DNA of 64,000 nucleotides from Porphyra umbilicalis (Eukaryota > Rhodophyta > Bangiophyceae > Bangiales > Bangiaceae), in the NCBI GenBank assembly GCA_002049455.2, contig KV918852.1, forward strand, positions 1-64,000, in the 5' to 3' direction. Under the pieces are notes generated by a model that did no database searches, was not told the origin of the DNA, and worked only from the letters and a program-made list of their open reading frames with translations. This document shows positions 12,801-23,999 of the stretch, piece after piece. The first letter of the stretch is position 1, and each line of letters starts with the position of its first letter. The position numbers and the translations under genes are program-made.

Positions 12801-14062
12801 CCGTCGCTGTGGATGTAACAGGCGTTTTCGACGAACACTACCGCACCAAGATTGCGGTCAACCGCTTGAGCCGAGAGCAGGCTGCTGGTCAGGTCCGGCA
12901 CGAACATGGCCTCCCCGAGCACCATGCGTGTCTTGGTTTTGCCCTTGCCAACGTCCGTGGAGACGTCGCCGTGCCCCTTGATGGGTACCTTTTCGCCGTT
13001 TGCCAAGGTGACCTGGGCCCCGTTTCCCGCCGTCCGGACGGTGAAGCCCTTTTCCCAGGCGGCCATGTGGTTGGTTGCGCCAGAGTCGAGCACCCAAGTT
13101 GATGAACACAGGGAGCTCCCGCGAGCCTTGCTGCTCCCGGAATTGCCAGTAGAAGCAGTGTAGGCCAGAGCGGCACCCGCATGGGGCCCGCCGCCGTGAC
13201 CGCCTTCACGGCCACCACCGCCGGGCTTGCCCTTGCCCTTGGCCTCGTCCGCCTTCTTCTTGTGGCAGTCGCGCTGCATGTGTCCCTTCTTGATGCAGTA
13301 CAAGCACAAGACCGACTTCTTGTCAAACGGCCTCTTAGGCGCCGCCGCCGCAAAGGCTTGTGACTTGACACTGCCAGAAGGCTTGGAAGTGCCGACAGAA
13401 ATGATCCGCTGCTCGACTTGAAGCAGCTTAGCCGTCACGTCCGACATGACGAGCTTAGTGTCCTTGTTCTCCAACACCGTCCTGAGCATCCTGTACTCTG
13501 CCGGGAGCCCTGCCAGGACACGCAGCGCAAGCGTGTTGTCGTCCACCGCGCTTCCGAGCATTGCGAGCTCGTCCCGGAGCATCTTGGCGCGCGACGCAAA
13601 CTTGATGATGTTCTCGTCGCCGCCCTTCTTGAGGCTGCTCAGCTCGTCCATGAGCCGCAGCAGCTGCGCGTTGTCTCGCGCCTCGAACATGACCTTGAGC
13701 TCGTCCCACGCCTCTTCGGCCGTGTCCACCGACGTGACCGTGTTGAGGTGCACGGGCTTGAACGACATCTGGATGGTCTCCAGCGCCGCCTCGTTCATGG
13801 CGTCCCACGCGTCGACCACCGGGTCGGACTTCTTGTCGTCGGAGGAAGATGCCGGTCGGTCCGTCACGACCGCCGCCCAGTGCTTCTCCTTCTTGAGCTG
13901 CGCACGCTGGTACGCTGCCCACACCTTGTAGTCGTCATCCAGCAGCGCAAACCGCGGGCCGCCATAGCGGCCGTGGTCTGCCATGTTGACGACCTCGGCG
14001 CCGCACAGCGCCGCGCTAACGACGTCGGGAGCAGAACACGCCCGCACGACGCCGGAACACAC
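9806..14062 (-). pseudogene. copia gag-pol coding region
   Basis: Domains in order on the minus strand: a UBN2-type gag (about 14000-13300, with AWDAMNEAALETIQMSF), a CCHC zinc knuckle CLYCIKKGHMQRDC (near 13290), an aspartic protease WVLDSGATNHM (near 13090), a GAG-pre-integrase zinc finger (LWHRRFNHLGLENL ... CVPC, near 12650-12520), the integrase core (about 12480-11480), reverse transcriptase (RYKARLVAQGF near 11200, LVYVDDLIVAG near 10800) and RNase H (about 10250-9820). The order integrase before RT places it in Ty1/copia. The region looks close to complete but is not intact. Confidence 0.9.
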
Positions 14063-14141
14063 CGCGATCCCAGCGACGTCGTCTCACCAGCGGCCGCAGG
14101 GAAGACGACGGTTACCACCAGCGACAGCTGGGCCCATAACC

Positions 14142-14540
14142 TGTGAAGTGAGCGGTAGTTGGGTGGATGCGTTGCTTTACTCGAGAGCGGTCTGAGGCGC
14201 GAGGCCAGCAGGCTCTTAAACCCTCTGTGTGCCGCTCTCGCCACGTTCTGCCGGCGCACTCCCCCGCCAGCGCAGTGCTCCCACGTCTGACGGGTACATG
14301 CTCTCGCCATTCCACAAACCGCGACGCCCCTCGATGACCCCACGAGAATCTCCCCGAGATCAGCTCCAAAAGAAGCTGCCCTCAATATAAAAGTACAAGT
14401 AATTCCATCACACGCATACAGCAATGCATGACAATGGCACAGCCAAATAAGCCGATGACCGTATAAGTACACCCGGAATTATACAGGCAGTCCGCGGTAA
14501 CTCCGACTTACCTGCGCGGGCTTGGGGGGCTGCCTCAACA
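14142..14540 (-). repeat. 5' LTR of the copia element
   Basis: On the element strand it begins TGTTGAGG at 14540 and ends CTTCACA at 14142. It contains a TATA-like AATATAAAAG block (plus strand near 14384), a plausible promoter in the other orientation. The flanking duplication CAGGC lies at 14541-14545. Confidence 0.92.
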
Positions 14541-14603
14541 CAGGCTGGGCCGCGCTTCGCCCATCATCGAGAGTGCGTCGAGTGACCAGTGGTCCTGGCT
14601 TGC

Positions 14604-14907
14604 CTAGTGTCTATTCTACCGCAATCGGGCATCAAATGATGCCCGTTTGGGCATCAAATGATGCAATCTCTCTCAGGGCCAGAAAACGACGGTTCTACCC
14701 CCCCTGTTGAGGCAACTGGAGCACCCCCCGTTTGTATCTCCAGCATATTGGCTGGGATCTCCCCCAAGAATAACAAGGCATCGCTGAGTCCGTTTCTGCA
14801 GTCGAAAAGAGCGTCAGAGGTCGGGAAGTACGAAAACGAGCGCTCCGAAAATGGGCATCATTTGATGCGATTCGCATCAAATGATGCTGCGGTAGAATAG
14901 ACACTAG
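14604..14907. mobile_element. 304-bp non-autonomous inverted-repeat element (MITE)
   Basis: Terminal inverted repeats CTAGTGTCTATTCTACCGCA and its complement bound the element, with TGC on both outer sides (14601-14603, 14908-14910). The duplication could also be read as CTAG or TA, because the ends are palindromic. Four copies of the palindrome GCATCAAATGATGC or close variants lie just inside the ends. There is no coding capacity. It interrupts the gypsy-like fossil. Confidence 0.85.
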
Positions 14908-15573
14908 TGCCACTGGGCCCGAGTCCCAACTTCCGGGGTGACCTCAACAGCTCTCTGCAGCTCACGTGGCTGTCGCTCGTCCTCCTCCAGCGACAGCGCC
15001 TCCGTCGGTCGGATCGTCCCCATGCCAGCGGGTGTCCCGCCGGCCCGTGTACACGCCGAGCTGCCCACCCGCTCCACGCGGTGTGGGCCAAAGGGCGGCG
15101 ACCCACCCGGGCGCTGCCCTTCCAGGGGCGAGGAGTGAGCCTTCACGCCCCCACGGTGGGCCTCCGCCAGCGTAGACGTCCGTCCCGCGACGGAAGGAGG
15201 ACGTTCTTCGGTGGTGTGCGTGCGGCCGGGGTCCTCGGGCAGGGACTTCCATTCACCCGCCACCGAAGCAGCCGCCGCCAACCGGGACCGCCCTTCCACC
15301 CCCAGCGAGGGCCACGGCGCCCACCGCCGGTGCTGGCCCGAGGTCTCCCGGCGGTGGCGCGTCCGTCACCCGGCTAGTGCCGGGCATCTCATACGGAGGA
15401 AAGCCCCAGTCGAGCGGGGAAGATGAGGAAGATCCGCGAGCCATGGAAGCGGCGCCCGCGTATCGATCTGACGTCCTCTGTTACCGCACCGCAATACAAC
15501 CAACGAGAGTCCCCCGAATGTTGGTACCGAAAGAGGTGTCGTACCGCGACACGCATCGCGTGCGTGTACAGCG

Positions 15574-15592
15574 GGTCTCACCCGGAGCGCCA
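15574..15592 (-). other. primer binding site of the gypsy-like fossil
   Basis: The minus strand reads TGGCGCTCCGGGTGAGACC directly inside the LTR. It begins TGG, complementary to a tRNA 3' CCA, and the complement has T-arm-like composition. The tRNA itself was not identified. Confidence 0.55.
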
Positions 15593-15594
15593 AA

Positions 15595-16210
15595 TGTAGT
15601 AAAACAATCCGGAAGGTTACCCAAGGAGGGGGGTAGTAACGGCCGTCCTGGCCGCTCGCGCGACACCCTCTATGGGACTTGAGGTCTGGGAAGTCGGGCC
15701 GATCGAAACGCCAAGACATGAAGACACGGTTTACCTGCTGGCGACGACGGTGCCTCCCACCGTCGTCGCCCTTCGTCCTGAAGGGCGCGAACTGTCCCCC
15801 AGGCCAAATTTTCCCTAACGGCAATTGACCCGGGCCGGCACCAACCAAGACAGACAATTTCCTCTATGCATGTCAAGTCCCCCGAGGCGATAATTGCAAG
15901 GCGAAGGGAAGTAACCGTCCCACGCGCAACGCGCTGCTTCCGCTGCGTGGCGCCCGGTCAGCCGTCGCCGGCCGCGCCCTCTCGGGCGCGCGAACCCCGC
16001 CCCCCGTGGGGCCCGCGTGGCGCCGGACGGCGGCTCGGGTACGCTCCCCCTGCGCCTTGGGTCGGGTGGCGCGGCCGGCCCCGTCGTCGCCGTCCCCGCA
16101 TCGCTGTCCCGCCGCCGCTTGTAGCGACACCCCACCCGGTGCCGCGTCTCCGGCGCCGCCGTCGCTCCCACGGTGGCCCCTGGCTCAAAGGGGGCTTCTT
16201 TTGTACTACA
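15595..16210 (-). repeat. 5' LTR of the gypsy-like fossil
   Basis: This 616-bp segment starts TGTAGTA and ends TACTACA, a 7-bp terminal inverted repeat of LTR type. The primer-site motif lies two bases from its inner end. The partner LTR has been lost, so no target duplication can be tested. Confidence 0.65.
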
Positions 16211-17246
16211 ATAACCCTGGGTAAGCGGAGGGAGGTATGTGCACGGGTGGTAGTTTGTTCCGTCTTCCTCTTCTTCTCACGTTGTGCAGCGAGTGTTATC
16301 CTTTTGCCTCGCTGGTGCGTGTGTACGAGTGAGCAGCCGGCACAATGTCTTCTGTGGTTGCCCTGTGTTAAAGAATGGAGAAACGACAGGAAAAGCGGGG
16401 AGGACGCAGGTTTACGCGAAGGATAACAGCCAAGAACGGGCGCACGGGGGAAGCGAGAGCGTCGTGTCCCTCGGCTTGCCCAGGTCGCAGAATGACAGCC
16501 ACCCTTCCGCCCCTCGCTCCCCCTCCCTGCAACGATCATACGAAGAAGCAGCTTTTCTCCAATCTTCACGGTCGTCCGTCATATTGCGCTCCACCGCAGA
16601 AATACGACAACGGCACAGCGAAAGCCTGGGTGCCTATAAGAACCGCCTGCCGGCGACGACGCTAGGGCAAGACAAGATCCGAGGATCAAGTCAACGCCCA
16701 CGGCTCACCTTGAATCGTCAGCCTCTCTCAGAGAGGCGTTTGCGGCCAGAATGGAGACGCGGCTCACCCCTCTTACTGAGGTCGTAGAGTCAGAATCGGG
16801 GACGCGTCCCCAATTTGTTGTTTTCGGCCTCTGGGAGAGGGGTACTTTCTCTCGACCGCTCATGTTTTGGCACGTTGCTGCTGTTTTTATATAATCTCAA
16901 TGTAAAGCTCAAAGCCAGAAGAGCCGGCTTAACTGAGCTTGATGTGGGTTTCTGGCCTGTCTCCCTCTGGTGGCGCTGCTCGTGGCCGCCTATGTCGCTC
17001 CCCGCCCCCCCCTCCGCCCCCCCACGCTTTCGTCTGTTATCTTCTTGATCCTTTGCTGCAATGCCATTGTCTGTTGTCTGGTTGTGGTAGAATAAATTTT
17101 GTGTCTGTATATCGGTTCAGTCTGTGCGCCTTCGCACGCCGGGGCTCGTCGATGGGTCTTGCCTTCGTCCGATGCTCGGAGAAGGAACAGCACTGCGTAG
17201 TGTCTCAGAACCATGGATTCTGTAGATGTTCTGGGCACCACCACAT
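16211..17246. other. no gene recognised
   Basis: Mixed-composition DNA between two LTRs. A second primer-site-like motif and TGTTGTTTTCGG near 16816 hint at another LTR edge, but no matching end was found. Confidence 0.4.
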
Positions 17247-17718
17247 TGTTTCGCCGTCTTTCCGGAGTGACCTCTTGATCAGCTCGGTCCGTCAAAGGAA
17301 CTGCCCCGGAAATCGACCCACAGCCCAGCCTTCCCCCAGCGAGATGGGAAGATTACGGAGAAGCCCAGGGGGGAATCGTAGTCCAAAGCACAGTTGGTTT
17401 TATCAAACGGCGACGAGGACGGCGTCCCCACGGTCAATAACCCCTCTCAAATCCGAACGCCGGCGGCCAAAGTGGCCACCCCAAGTGCGCCAAACAGATA
17501 AATCCCTCCAAAGCGAAAAGTTCAAACAAGTAGTAAGTGGGCTGGGAAAACCACAGGGGAAATGCACCGCCCCCGACCGAATCCAATCTCCCCGAGATCT
17601 GCACAGGTCATTCCCTTGTTGGCCCGGATCAGGATATTTTGGGACGGCCCGCGGGGGTGTGCTGTCCACAGCAGAGGGGCCACGTCTCTTACAACTGTGG
17701 GACACCCGACCGCCACAC
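17247..17718 (-). repeat. LTR related to that at 29902-30343
   Basis: It aligns with the right-hand LTR over nearly its whole length (shared landmarks GACCTCTTGATCAGC, CTGCCCCGGAAATCGACC, GGTCAATAACCCCTCTC). It has about 30 extra bases near 17620-17680. GGCACCACCA on its left matches the primer site of the other copy, which suggests a 5' LTR of a separate, otherwise lost copy. Confidence 0.75.
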
Positions 17719-18084
17719 AGCCACCTCGTTGCGTGACGTGGCATCCCTGCCCGTCCCGCGACGACCCCTGAGGAGAGGCGTCCGGCCCGGCCCCCTGGCT
17801 GGGTGCCTGCCACAACCGCCAACCCCCCCTTCCCCCCAATTCTCGGCCCAGAAGGGTTGTCGCGGTCGGTCCGCGGACTGGATCGGCCCCACGCCACACC
17901 GGCATGGCGTGGCGGGCGGCCCGCACCGGTGTCTCGCGGCCCCCACACCCTCCGTGACACCGTTGGCGCCACCCCTCCCCGTGAGCCCACACGCACACCC
18001 CGGTCTCGCCACCAGCCCACGCGCGACTCCACAACTCAACCGCACCACCCCGCGACGTAACCCATCCGCGCTCGTTGCGACGCG

Positions 18085-19432
18085 ATGTTTTCTCACTCGT
18101 TGTTCCTCCCAATCCACGACGTGCCGTCCACTTCCCCCACCCAGTGGAGGCCGCCGTTCTTGCTTCTGTTAGCCCTCGGGGCCCCCGACCGCCCCCTCCC
18201 CCACCACGCGGTTACCTTCGCCTCTTCCTCGTCCGGCCGAGGACCCGGCGGCCGCCCGTCTACGAGGTGCCCGTGTCTGCGTCGTCCTCCGAGATGGCAG
18301 ACCAGGAGATGAGGTACTCCACCGCCGTGGGCCCCCTGCCCGTGTTGTCCGACCCGTCGACGTGGACGCCCGCGTGGGAGCGCGAGGAGGCCCGCATGGG
18401 CGTACCGGACACGCTGGGGCCACGCGACGTTCCGGGGTATCGACTCGATGCACCCCGCCAACCCGTTCGCCAAGCAGAGTTCCGCCATGCCGTATGCCCT
18501 TGTACCGTCCCTAGACAACGGAGCCTGGATGATCACCGCAGTGCGGCGTAGCCGCGAGGTGGGGTACCGCCGTTCTGACGTCAGCTTCGAGGACGACTCC
18601 CCGGTGAACCCATTGCTGGTGCCGACCTTCGAATACTTCCTCACGTGCCTGCCCTTCGTCTACGTGTCAGACCCAGAGGGCCCCATGACTGTCCAGTTGA
18701 CGACGGCTCGCAACCACCGTGTCGGCCTCACCGAACACCTCGTGGCCTGGCACCCCGCGGAGTACTCGAGCTGCGCCACGGCGACCCACTCGCGCTTCTA
18801 CCTGCCGACTCCCGCGTGGTGGTCCGGAACCGAGGTCCCGTATGGTTATTCCTCCGCGAGTGGGCTCTCGTGGCGGCCGTCGTTCTCCTCGAGGCCTTCC
18901 GCACCCGTCGGGTCTTGCGGCGCTACCCCCCGCGACTCCTCGGTTGGATCCACTCCGTCGGGCCGTCCAACATCTGCGTAAATGCCGCGGATTCTGAATC
19001 GGAGGCGACCGCCATCCTCGGGGCATTGTTGGACCTCTGGGACCAACTTTCCGACACGAAAGCCTCCCGTCAGCGTTTCCGCACCCGTAGCACAGACCGT
19101 CAGGACCGCGAGAATTGGATCTGGGCGGCCCTCGAGGTGGATGACGATGGGACACGCGCCAAGGTCGCCAAGGATCTTCGCCTCTTCGACTTGCCCTACA
19201 CCGCGGACATCCTCTAGGCGCGTGGCTACGGCCCCGCTCGTGGGGAATGGGCCGCCGCCGTCTTGGCTGCCCTCTGTCCACGTTACCACGAGGGTGGGAC
19301 CTAGCCGCCTGTTTCCTCCGTGGCGACCGGCGCCGCGGGGTCGTCTCCCCCGGGTCCGTCGCCGCCTGCCGCATCCGCCGCCCTGTCCGTACGTAACTCC
19401 GGGGGTAGCCCTCATCATGTCGTTCGACCGAC
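18085..19432 (+). other. antisense open-frame region of the gypsy fossil, first part
   Basis: The plus strand, opposite to gag-pol, holds protein-like sequence that resembles no family I know. It has a Leu-rich start near 18085, then MADQEMRYSTAVGPLP from 18296, then TFEYFLTCLPFVYVSD near 18630, a hydrophobic stretch LFLREWALVAAVVLLEA near 18850 and an acidic, Trp-containing end near 19215. Its position between pol and an LTR on the opposite strand recalls the antisense accessory ORFs known in some plant gypsy elements. Function is unknown and the copy is broken. Confidence 0.45.
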
Positions 19433-22400
19433 GGCAGCCGCGACCGCCTGCATCTGGATGTCACTTTCTGCATGGCACCGCATCTCAAGCGCTTCACACG
19501 ACATCGGGACGGCTCTGGACGTGCTCCAAGAAATACATGTTTGCATCTTGTCGTCATTTTGTAGTCCGTATATGCCATTTCTCTGCTGAAATGTCGTCGG
19601 CCGCGACAGGTCGATTCTAAGACTAAGCGCGTGACGACTTGGCTGCCAACCTGACCTTAGGGCAGTCCATAATGATACCAAAGGCAGGAAAATGCGTGCA
19701 AACATCCGGCCATCCGCAAAAACTGTGCCGGCTGGAGTTCTCCGATCCGGTTAGGACATCATTTCAACTGCATCTCAAGCGTTAGGGTGGGTCCTCAATC
19801 CACTCCAGTGCGTCCAGTGGCCCAAGTGAGCGTCGCCGTGCCTGAAAACAAACATGAGGAACGTTTTTTGACGACATGCTGGGGGGCTACAGGAAGTAAA
19901 CCGAGTCCGTGCAGGACTGATTGCAGATGATTCGTGGGACCTGTGGTCGAACAATCGCCAATCACGCAGGTGTGCCTTCTCGTCCTTACCAGAGAGACCC
20001 ACAGCGAGGACGGGCCTCTCTAATGCCACCACGATTCTGGGTTTAACAGGTCTCACGGCCAAGGCACTCCCAAATGACTTAGGCTGTGCGCGAGCCTCAG
20101 AGAAAGGGCCCGTGAGGCCGTGTGAGAGAATCTCTATGACACGTTTGACAGTGATTCAGACTTTGACTTCGGCGCCGTCAAAAGCTTCACCGTCGGGGCC
20201 CGCGTGGCCGTCGGCAGCGCCGCCCCCCCCGCCGACGCCGTTGGAACCCCCCTCCAGCCGGAACCCCCCTCCAGCATGAACCTGTGCACGTGACGGTCCG
20301 CGTCTGCAGGGCGCACCAACCGCGGCACCCCCCCCCCCCCGCTCCTTCCCCCCACCGGCCAACTCCCCCAGGTCATTGTTGTCCGCAATGTCGCCCACGC
20401 GCACGGCGGCGACGTGCGGCGCCAGGTCCGCGTTGGCGGCGGCCACGTCCAGCCGCCCCCTCCAGGCAACCGCGAGCTCCGCGGCGGCAACGGCTGCGAC
20501 GTGGGCAGCCACATACCCTGGGGGGGCGGCCCTGCGGCGGACCAGCCGCACGTCGAGGTGAACGACGGACCGTGCGGGGGGGGGCGGCAAGGGGGGGGGG
20601 GAGGCGCCACCGACGGTGCCGCCGCCGCCGCCCATGGTGGGTTGCGGGGCCGGAGAGGAGGGGGGTCGGAGGTTAGCGAGCTGCCATAACCGGAGGGAGG
20701 CGGACGGAGGAAAAGGGGCGTTGGGGGGGGAGGGGGCGGGCCAGAGCGGCGGCGCTTGTAGAGCTGCGGCGGGTTAGGAGGGAGGTTATGCGGGGGCGGG
20801 GAGGCGAAGCGAGGTGGGTCGGGGCGGAAAGTGGGGCGAAGGCATGGCGGACAGTCGGGCGGCGGGATGGCGGACAGTGGGGTGGACTGTCGCGAACGTC
20901 GCGGCCACACGTGTGTTGTCTCGCCCACAATAGTCGCCGTGCCTGACAAACTGTTTGCAACCGCGTCCGTTGCCGCCCCCACAGTCTGGACGTCCGCCGC
21001 TGCAGCAGTCAAGCACGAGCACGCCACAAAGAACTACCGCAGAGCATTCATAGAACTGATGTCAAGAATAGTCAGGTGCTCAAAAGTTTTCATGAGAATA
21101 TTTCAATTATGAAACATCCTTGAACAAGTCGTTTATCAGTATGTACTAAATCGTGCAACTGTTCTCTATGAGCATTGTGATTGGCCGTAGAATCCCACAA
21201 CTGCACTACTGGAATGTTTCTTCACATCTTTGGCGGCTATTTCTGGTTCTCGAATTCCGATTTCTTGTTCTTGAATGGATATCGTTTGTCATTTGTACAT
21301 CAATGCTCGATGTTGTTTTCTAAATAGTCCTGTCAACTCCGTGGCGAACTGGAGATCGGGATAAATTTGTATGTCTTCAGGGAGCTCTCGGGATCTCCCC
21401 CTCGATCACGGCGAGCAAACGGGGTGTTGAGCACAGGCCGCCCCCGCTTCTTGCCCCGCACGCGTCGTGGCAGCGGTGAGAGGTCGGGGGCGGTGGCGGG
21501 CGACTCGGTAGGCAGCGCCGGCGGCGATCCGGTGTTCGTCACGGCAGAAAAGGCGGCCCGCGACTTGGTGGGCGGCACCAACGGCGATCCGGTGGTGGCC
21601 GTGGCCGAGGAGGCCGCCAGCGACTCGACACGCGGGGCCTGCGGCGATCTGGTGGTGGTCGCGGCGGGAGAGGCTAGTGACTTGGTGGGTGGCAACGGGC
21701 GGCTCCGGTGGCGATCCGGCTGTAGCCGCGGCGGGGGAGTCGGCGGGTGACTCGGCGGGCGGCGCCGACAGGGCCGGCGGCGATCCGGAGGTGGTCGCGC
21801 CGGAAAGGGCGGCAGGTGACTCGGCGGGCGGCGCCGGCGGGGCCGGCGGCGATCCGGTGCTGGTCGCGGAGGCGGAGGTGGCTGGTGACTGGCGGGCGTC
21901 GGCGGCCGGCGCCGGCGGCGATCCGGTGGTAGTCGCGGCGGGGGGTGTGGCGGTCGCCTCCGCGGGCGGCACCTGAGGCAATTCGGTGATGGTCACGGCG
22001 GGGGTGAAGAGGTGTCAAGCAGGTACTTGGTACGTTCGTGCGGCTGATGTGGTCCAGACTTATTGCATTTCTGTGGCGACTGTAGCATTCCGGTGCCATC
22101 TCTACTGCACCTGAGTCTTGTGATACCATATGGACCGAAACTCACATGCATTGGGGCTCCGTCATGACGCCCATATCAGTCCTCAATCCATGTGTCTCCC
22201 GGCTTTACTTCTTCATTGCTGACTGCTTGCAACCACGCAGGGGGTTTATCGATTGGACGTGTGTGCGGCCGCTGTCGCCGCTGCCGCCGCCGTGGCCGCC
22301 GCCACTTGGGCGTCGGTGTAAGGGGAGGTGGAGGCCGCCCGCGGGTGCGTGTGTGGATTTGGGGGCGGGGGGAGGGGCCGGGCGTGAGGCGACGGCCGGC

Positions 22401-23117
22401 CGAGGCAGGGGGGGGGGGATTGCGACCGCACGAGCTGACGCCTCCCTTGCTCCCTTTTTTTTTCCTGCTACTCTTGGCTGCCTTCCATGGTCCCGCTTGT
22501 ATGCACGCGATGGGGAAGTGACGCCCGCGCCTGTTGCGGATGTGTTGACGGAAAGGCAGTGCAGATGCACTCTAAATGCAGTTTGATCTATTCAACTTGG
22601 CCCGTTGCCGGCCCCAACTCTCCCGGAGCCGCAGCACGGCAGTTCAAAAGCAGCCACGGCTGTGCTCCCGGACACGACAGTGTCAAGGCGGTGGGCCCGG
22701 TGTCTGTGACGGTGTGTCTGACCACCCGACACGGGTGCCAGACACAGCCGGCCGCTGATGTCAGACTGTCAAGTGGCCTGCCTGGAAGGCAGCCCGAGTC
22801 AAGTGGCGATAACTTTATGCAAGAGACAGTAAGTGGCGGTAAGCTCGATCCGTGACGAGATAACCGGCGGATGGCAAAGCAAGAATTAGCCAGCCGTCAA
22901 GGCTTAAATGAAGGAGGAAATAAATAAATCAAATTTTACATCCCGCCGCTGCAGCCGGTTAAACGGATGACATTGCTTTGCAAAGAATTCATGCATCTGG
23001 ACTCATATATGAAGACATCTGCAGGCCTGTCGTGCGAAGCTTCCGAAAATGCGATGATCTGCACAATGCAGCCGAAGTGCAGTGAGATGCGTCTGAGATG
23101 CGGTAGACGTTGCTGCC
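19433..23117. mobile_element. element A, copy 1: 3.7-kb DNA transposon, non-autonomous
   Basis: The ends are GGCAGC at 19433 and its complement at 23112-23117, with the 3-bp duplication GAC outside (19430-19432, 23118-23120). The first 2 kb match a second copy starting at 60472, which fixes the left end independently. The right terminal repeat is short and imperfect, with GCATCT-type repeats just inside both ends. No transposase is recognised. A minus-strand frame containing VGDIADNNDLG near 20390 is conserved in the other copy and may be weakly coding. A 3-bp duplication would fit a CACTA/KDZ or Harbinger type, but the family is not established. Confidence 0.75.
21500..21985. repeat. minisatellite inside element A
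   Basis: About eight irregular 50-70-bp units share GGCGATCCGGTGGTGGTCGC and GTGACTCGGCGGGCGGC. Several frames are open (GDPVVVA-type on plus, GSPPAPP-type on minus). The second copy of element A has a different array in the same place. Confidence 0.8.
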
Positions 23118-23549
23118 GACGACCCCGTGGAGCACCGTGACATCCGCGACGTGGCTTTCGACCAACTCGATCACATCCTCTCGGATCGCGTCCCGCAGGG
23201 GTTGGCGCGCGTGGTGGCTTACGACCCCTTGGAACTCCGCGGCTACACCACGGGGACCTTGGTAACCGGCTTGTGGCACACAGTGGTCTCTCTTGGCGAC
23301 TCGATTGCTCAGTGGGCCCGCGACCACCCCGGGGCGCGGCCTCGCCACTCGGGGGACCTGCTTCAAATTGTGGGTCGGCGTCCCACCCGCGCGGTTCTCC
23401 TTCGCGAAGTCGGCGTGGCCGCCGGTGGGGCCAACCGCCGCCAGCAGCATCACCGCAACCGCGACGTCTACCACGAGGAGACGCCGGCGCAGCGCCCCCT
23501 TGATGGGCCCGGTAACAGGTGGGGTGGGCCTTCGTCGGGCCGCCGTTGA
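23118..23549 (+). other. antisense open-frame region of the gypsy fossil, second part
   Basis: This lies on the other side of the inserted transposon, on the same strand as the 18.1-19.4 kb frame. It contains DIRDVAFDQLDHILSD and GTLVTGLWHTVVSLGDSIAQ, followed by an Arg-rich end. No family is recognised. The minus strand here is also open and would start with a hydrophobic leader-like stretch, so the coding sense is not certain. Confidence 0.4.
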
Positions 23550-23999
23550 CCAAGGGGGCGTTAACAATGACGGGATGGGGAGTGCAGTACCCTCCGGAGT
23601 CTTAGTCGTAGAGCGTAGTAGTGTAGGGGGTCTCGTCGTGTCGACGGTGCCAAACGGAGCGTAAGCGACCGATATACCCCACGCGGGTCGTTTGCGTATC
23701 ACCCTTGGGAGAGCCCCTTGTTCGTCAGGCCGAATCCCGATCCCCCCTTGTGGTCCAACGTCCGACGGGCCCACGCCGGTCAGGCGTCGCTGTCCCCTGA
23801 GACCGTCCATGCGATCCGATCGCCTTGGCTCGCACCCGGGTCGCGGGGAAGGCTGCCGTCCCGGCATGCGATAGAAACTGTCGCCACCACGGCCACGTGG
23901 CTCCGCCGGGACACGTGTTAACCTCGAAAATCGGCCACGGTTTGAAACTTGAAAACCGCGTGTCCCGCATGGGAATTGTCTTAGGCGAGGAAGTCGACG

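Larger units (their letters stand above)
8534..14540 (-). mobile_element. nearly complete Ty1/copia retrotransposon
   Basis: The element is 6007 bp long, with 399-bp LTRs at both ends (TGTTGAGG...CTTCACA on its own strand). It is flanked by the perfect 5-bp duplication CAGGC (8529-8533 and 14541-14545). A G-rich tract suited to plus-strand priming lies at 8933-8940 against the 3' LTR. Gag and pol domains follow the copia order gag, protease, integrase, RT, RNase H. The LTRs differ at about 23 positions by eye (around 6 percent), so the insertion is not very recent. The copy looks almost whole, with a handful of breaks. It landed in the gag region of the older gypsy-like fossil. Confidence 0.95.
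4805..16210 (-). mobile_element. Ty3/gypsy-like LTR fossil, truncated, with two nested insertions
   Basis: This minus-strand element keeps, in order, a 5' LTR (15595-16210), a primer site (15574-15592), a gag region (about 15450 down to 6480), an aspartic protease region (DTGAS near 5800) and a pre-RT segment (GVIKATQHRF near 4850). The gag shows a helical core around 7200-7700 and a zinc knuckle CLFCGHLGHWVWEC near 6750. Reverse transcriptase, RNase H, integrase and the 3' LTR are absent. A copia element (8534-14540) and a 304-bp inverted-repeat element (14604-14907) sit inside its gag region. It is heavily broken and must be older than both insertions. Confidence 0.7.

Noticed and set aside
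16740-16820. tRNA-like stretch before CGGGGACGCGTCCCCAATTTG
   Set aside because: No cloverleaf can be drawn. It fits better as a primer-site-like or LTR-edge sequence, and no partner LTR was found.
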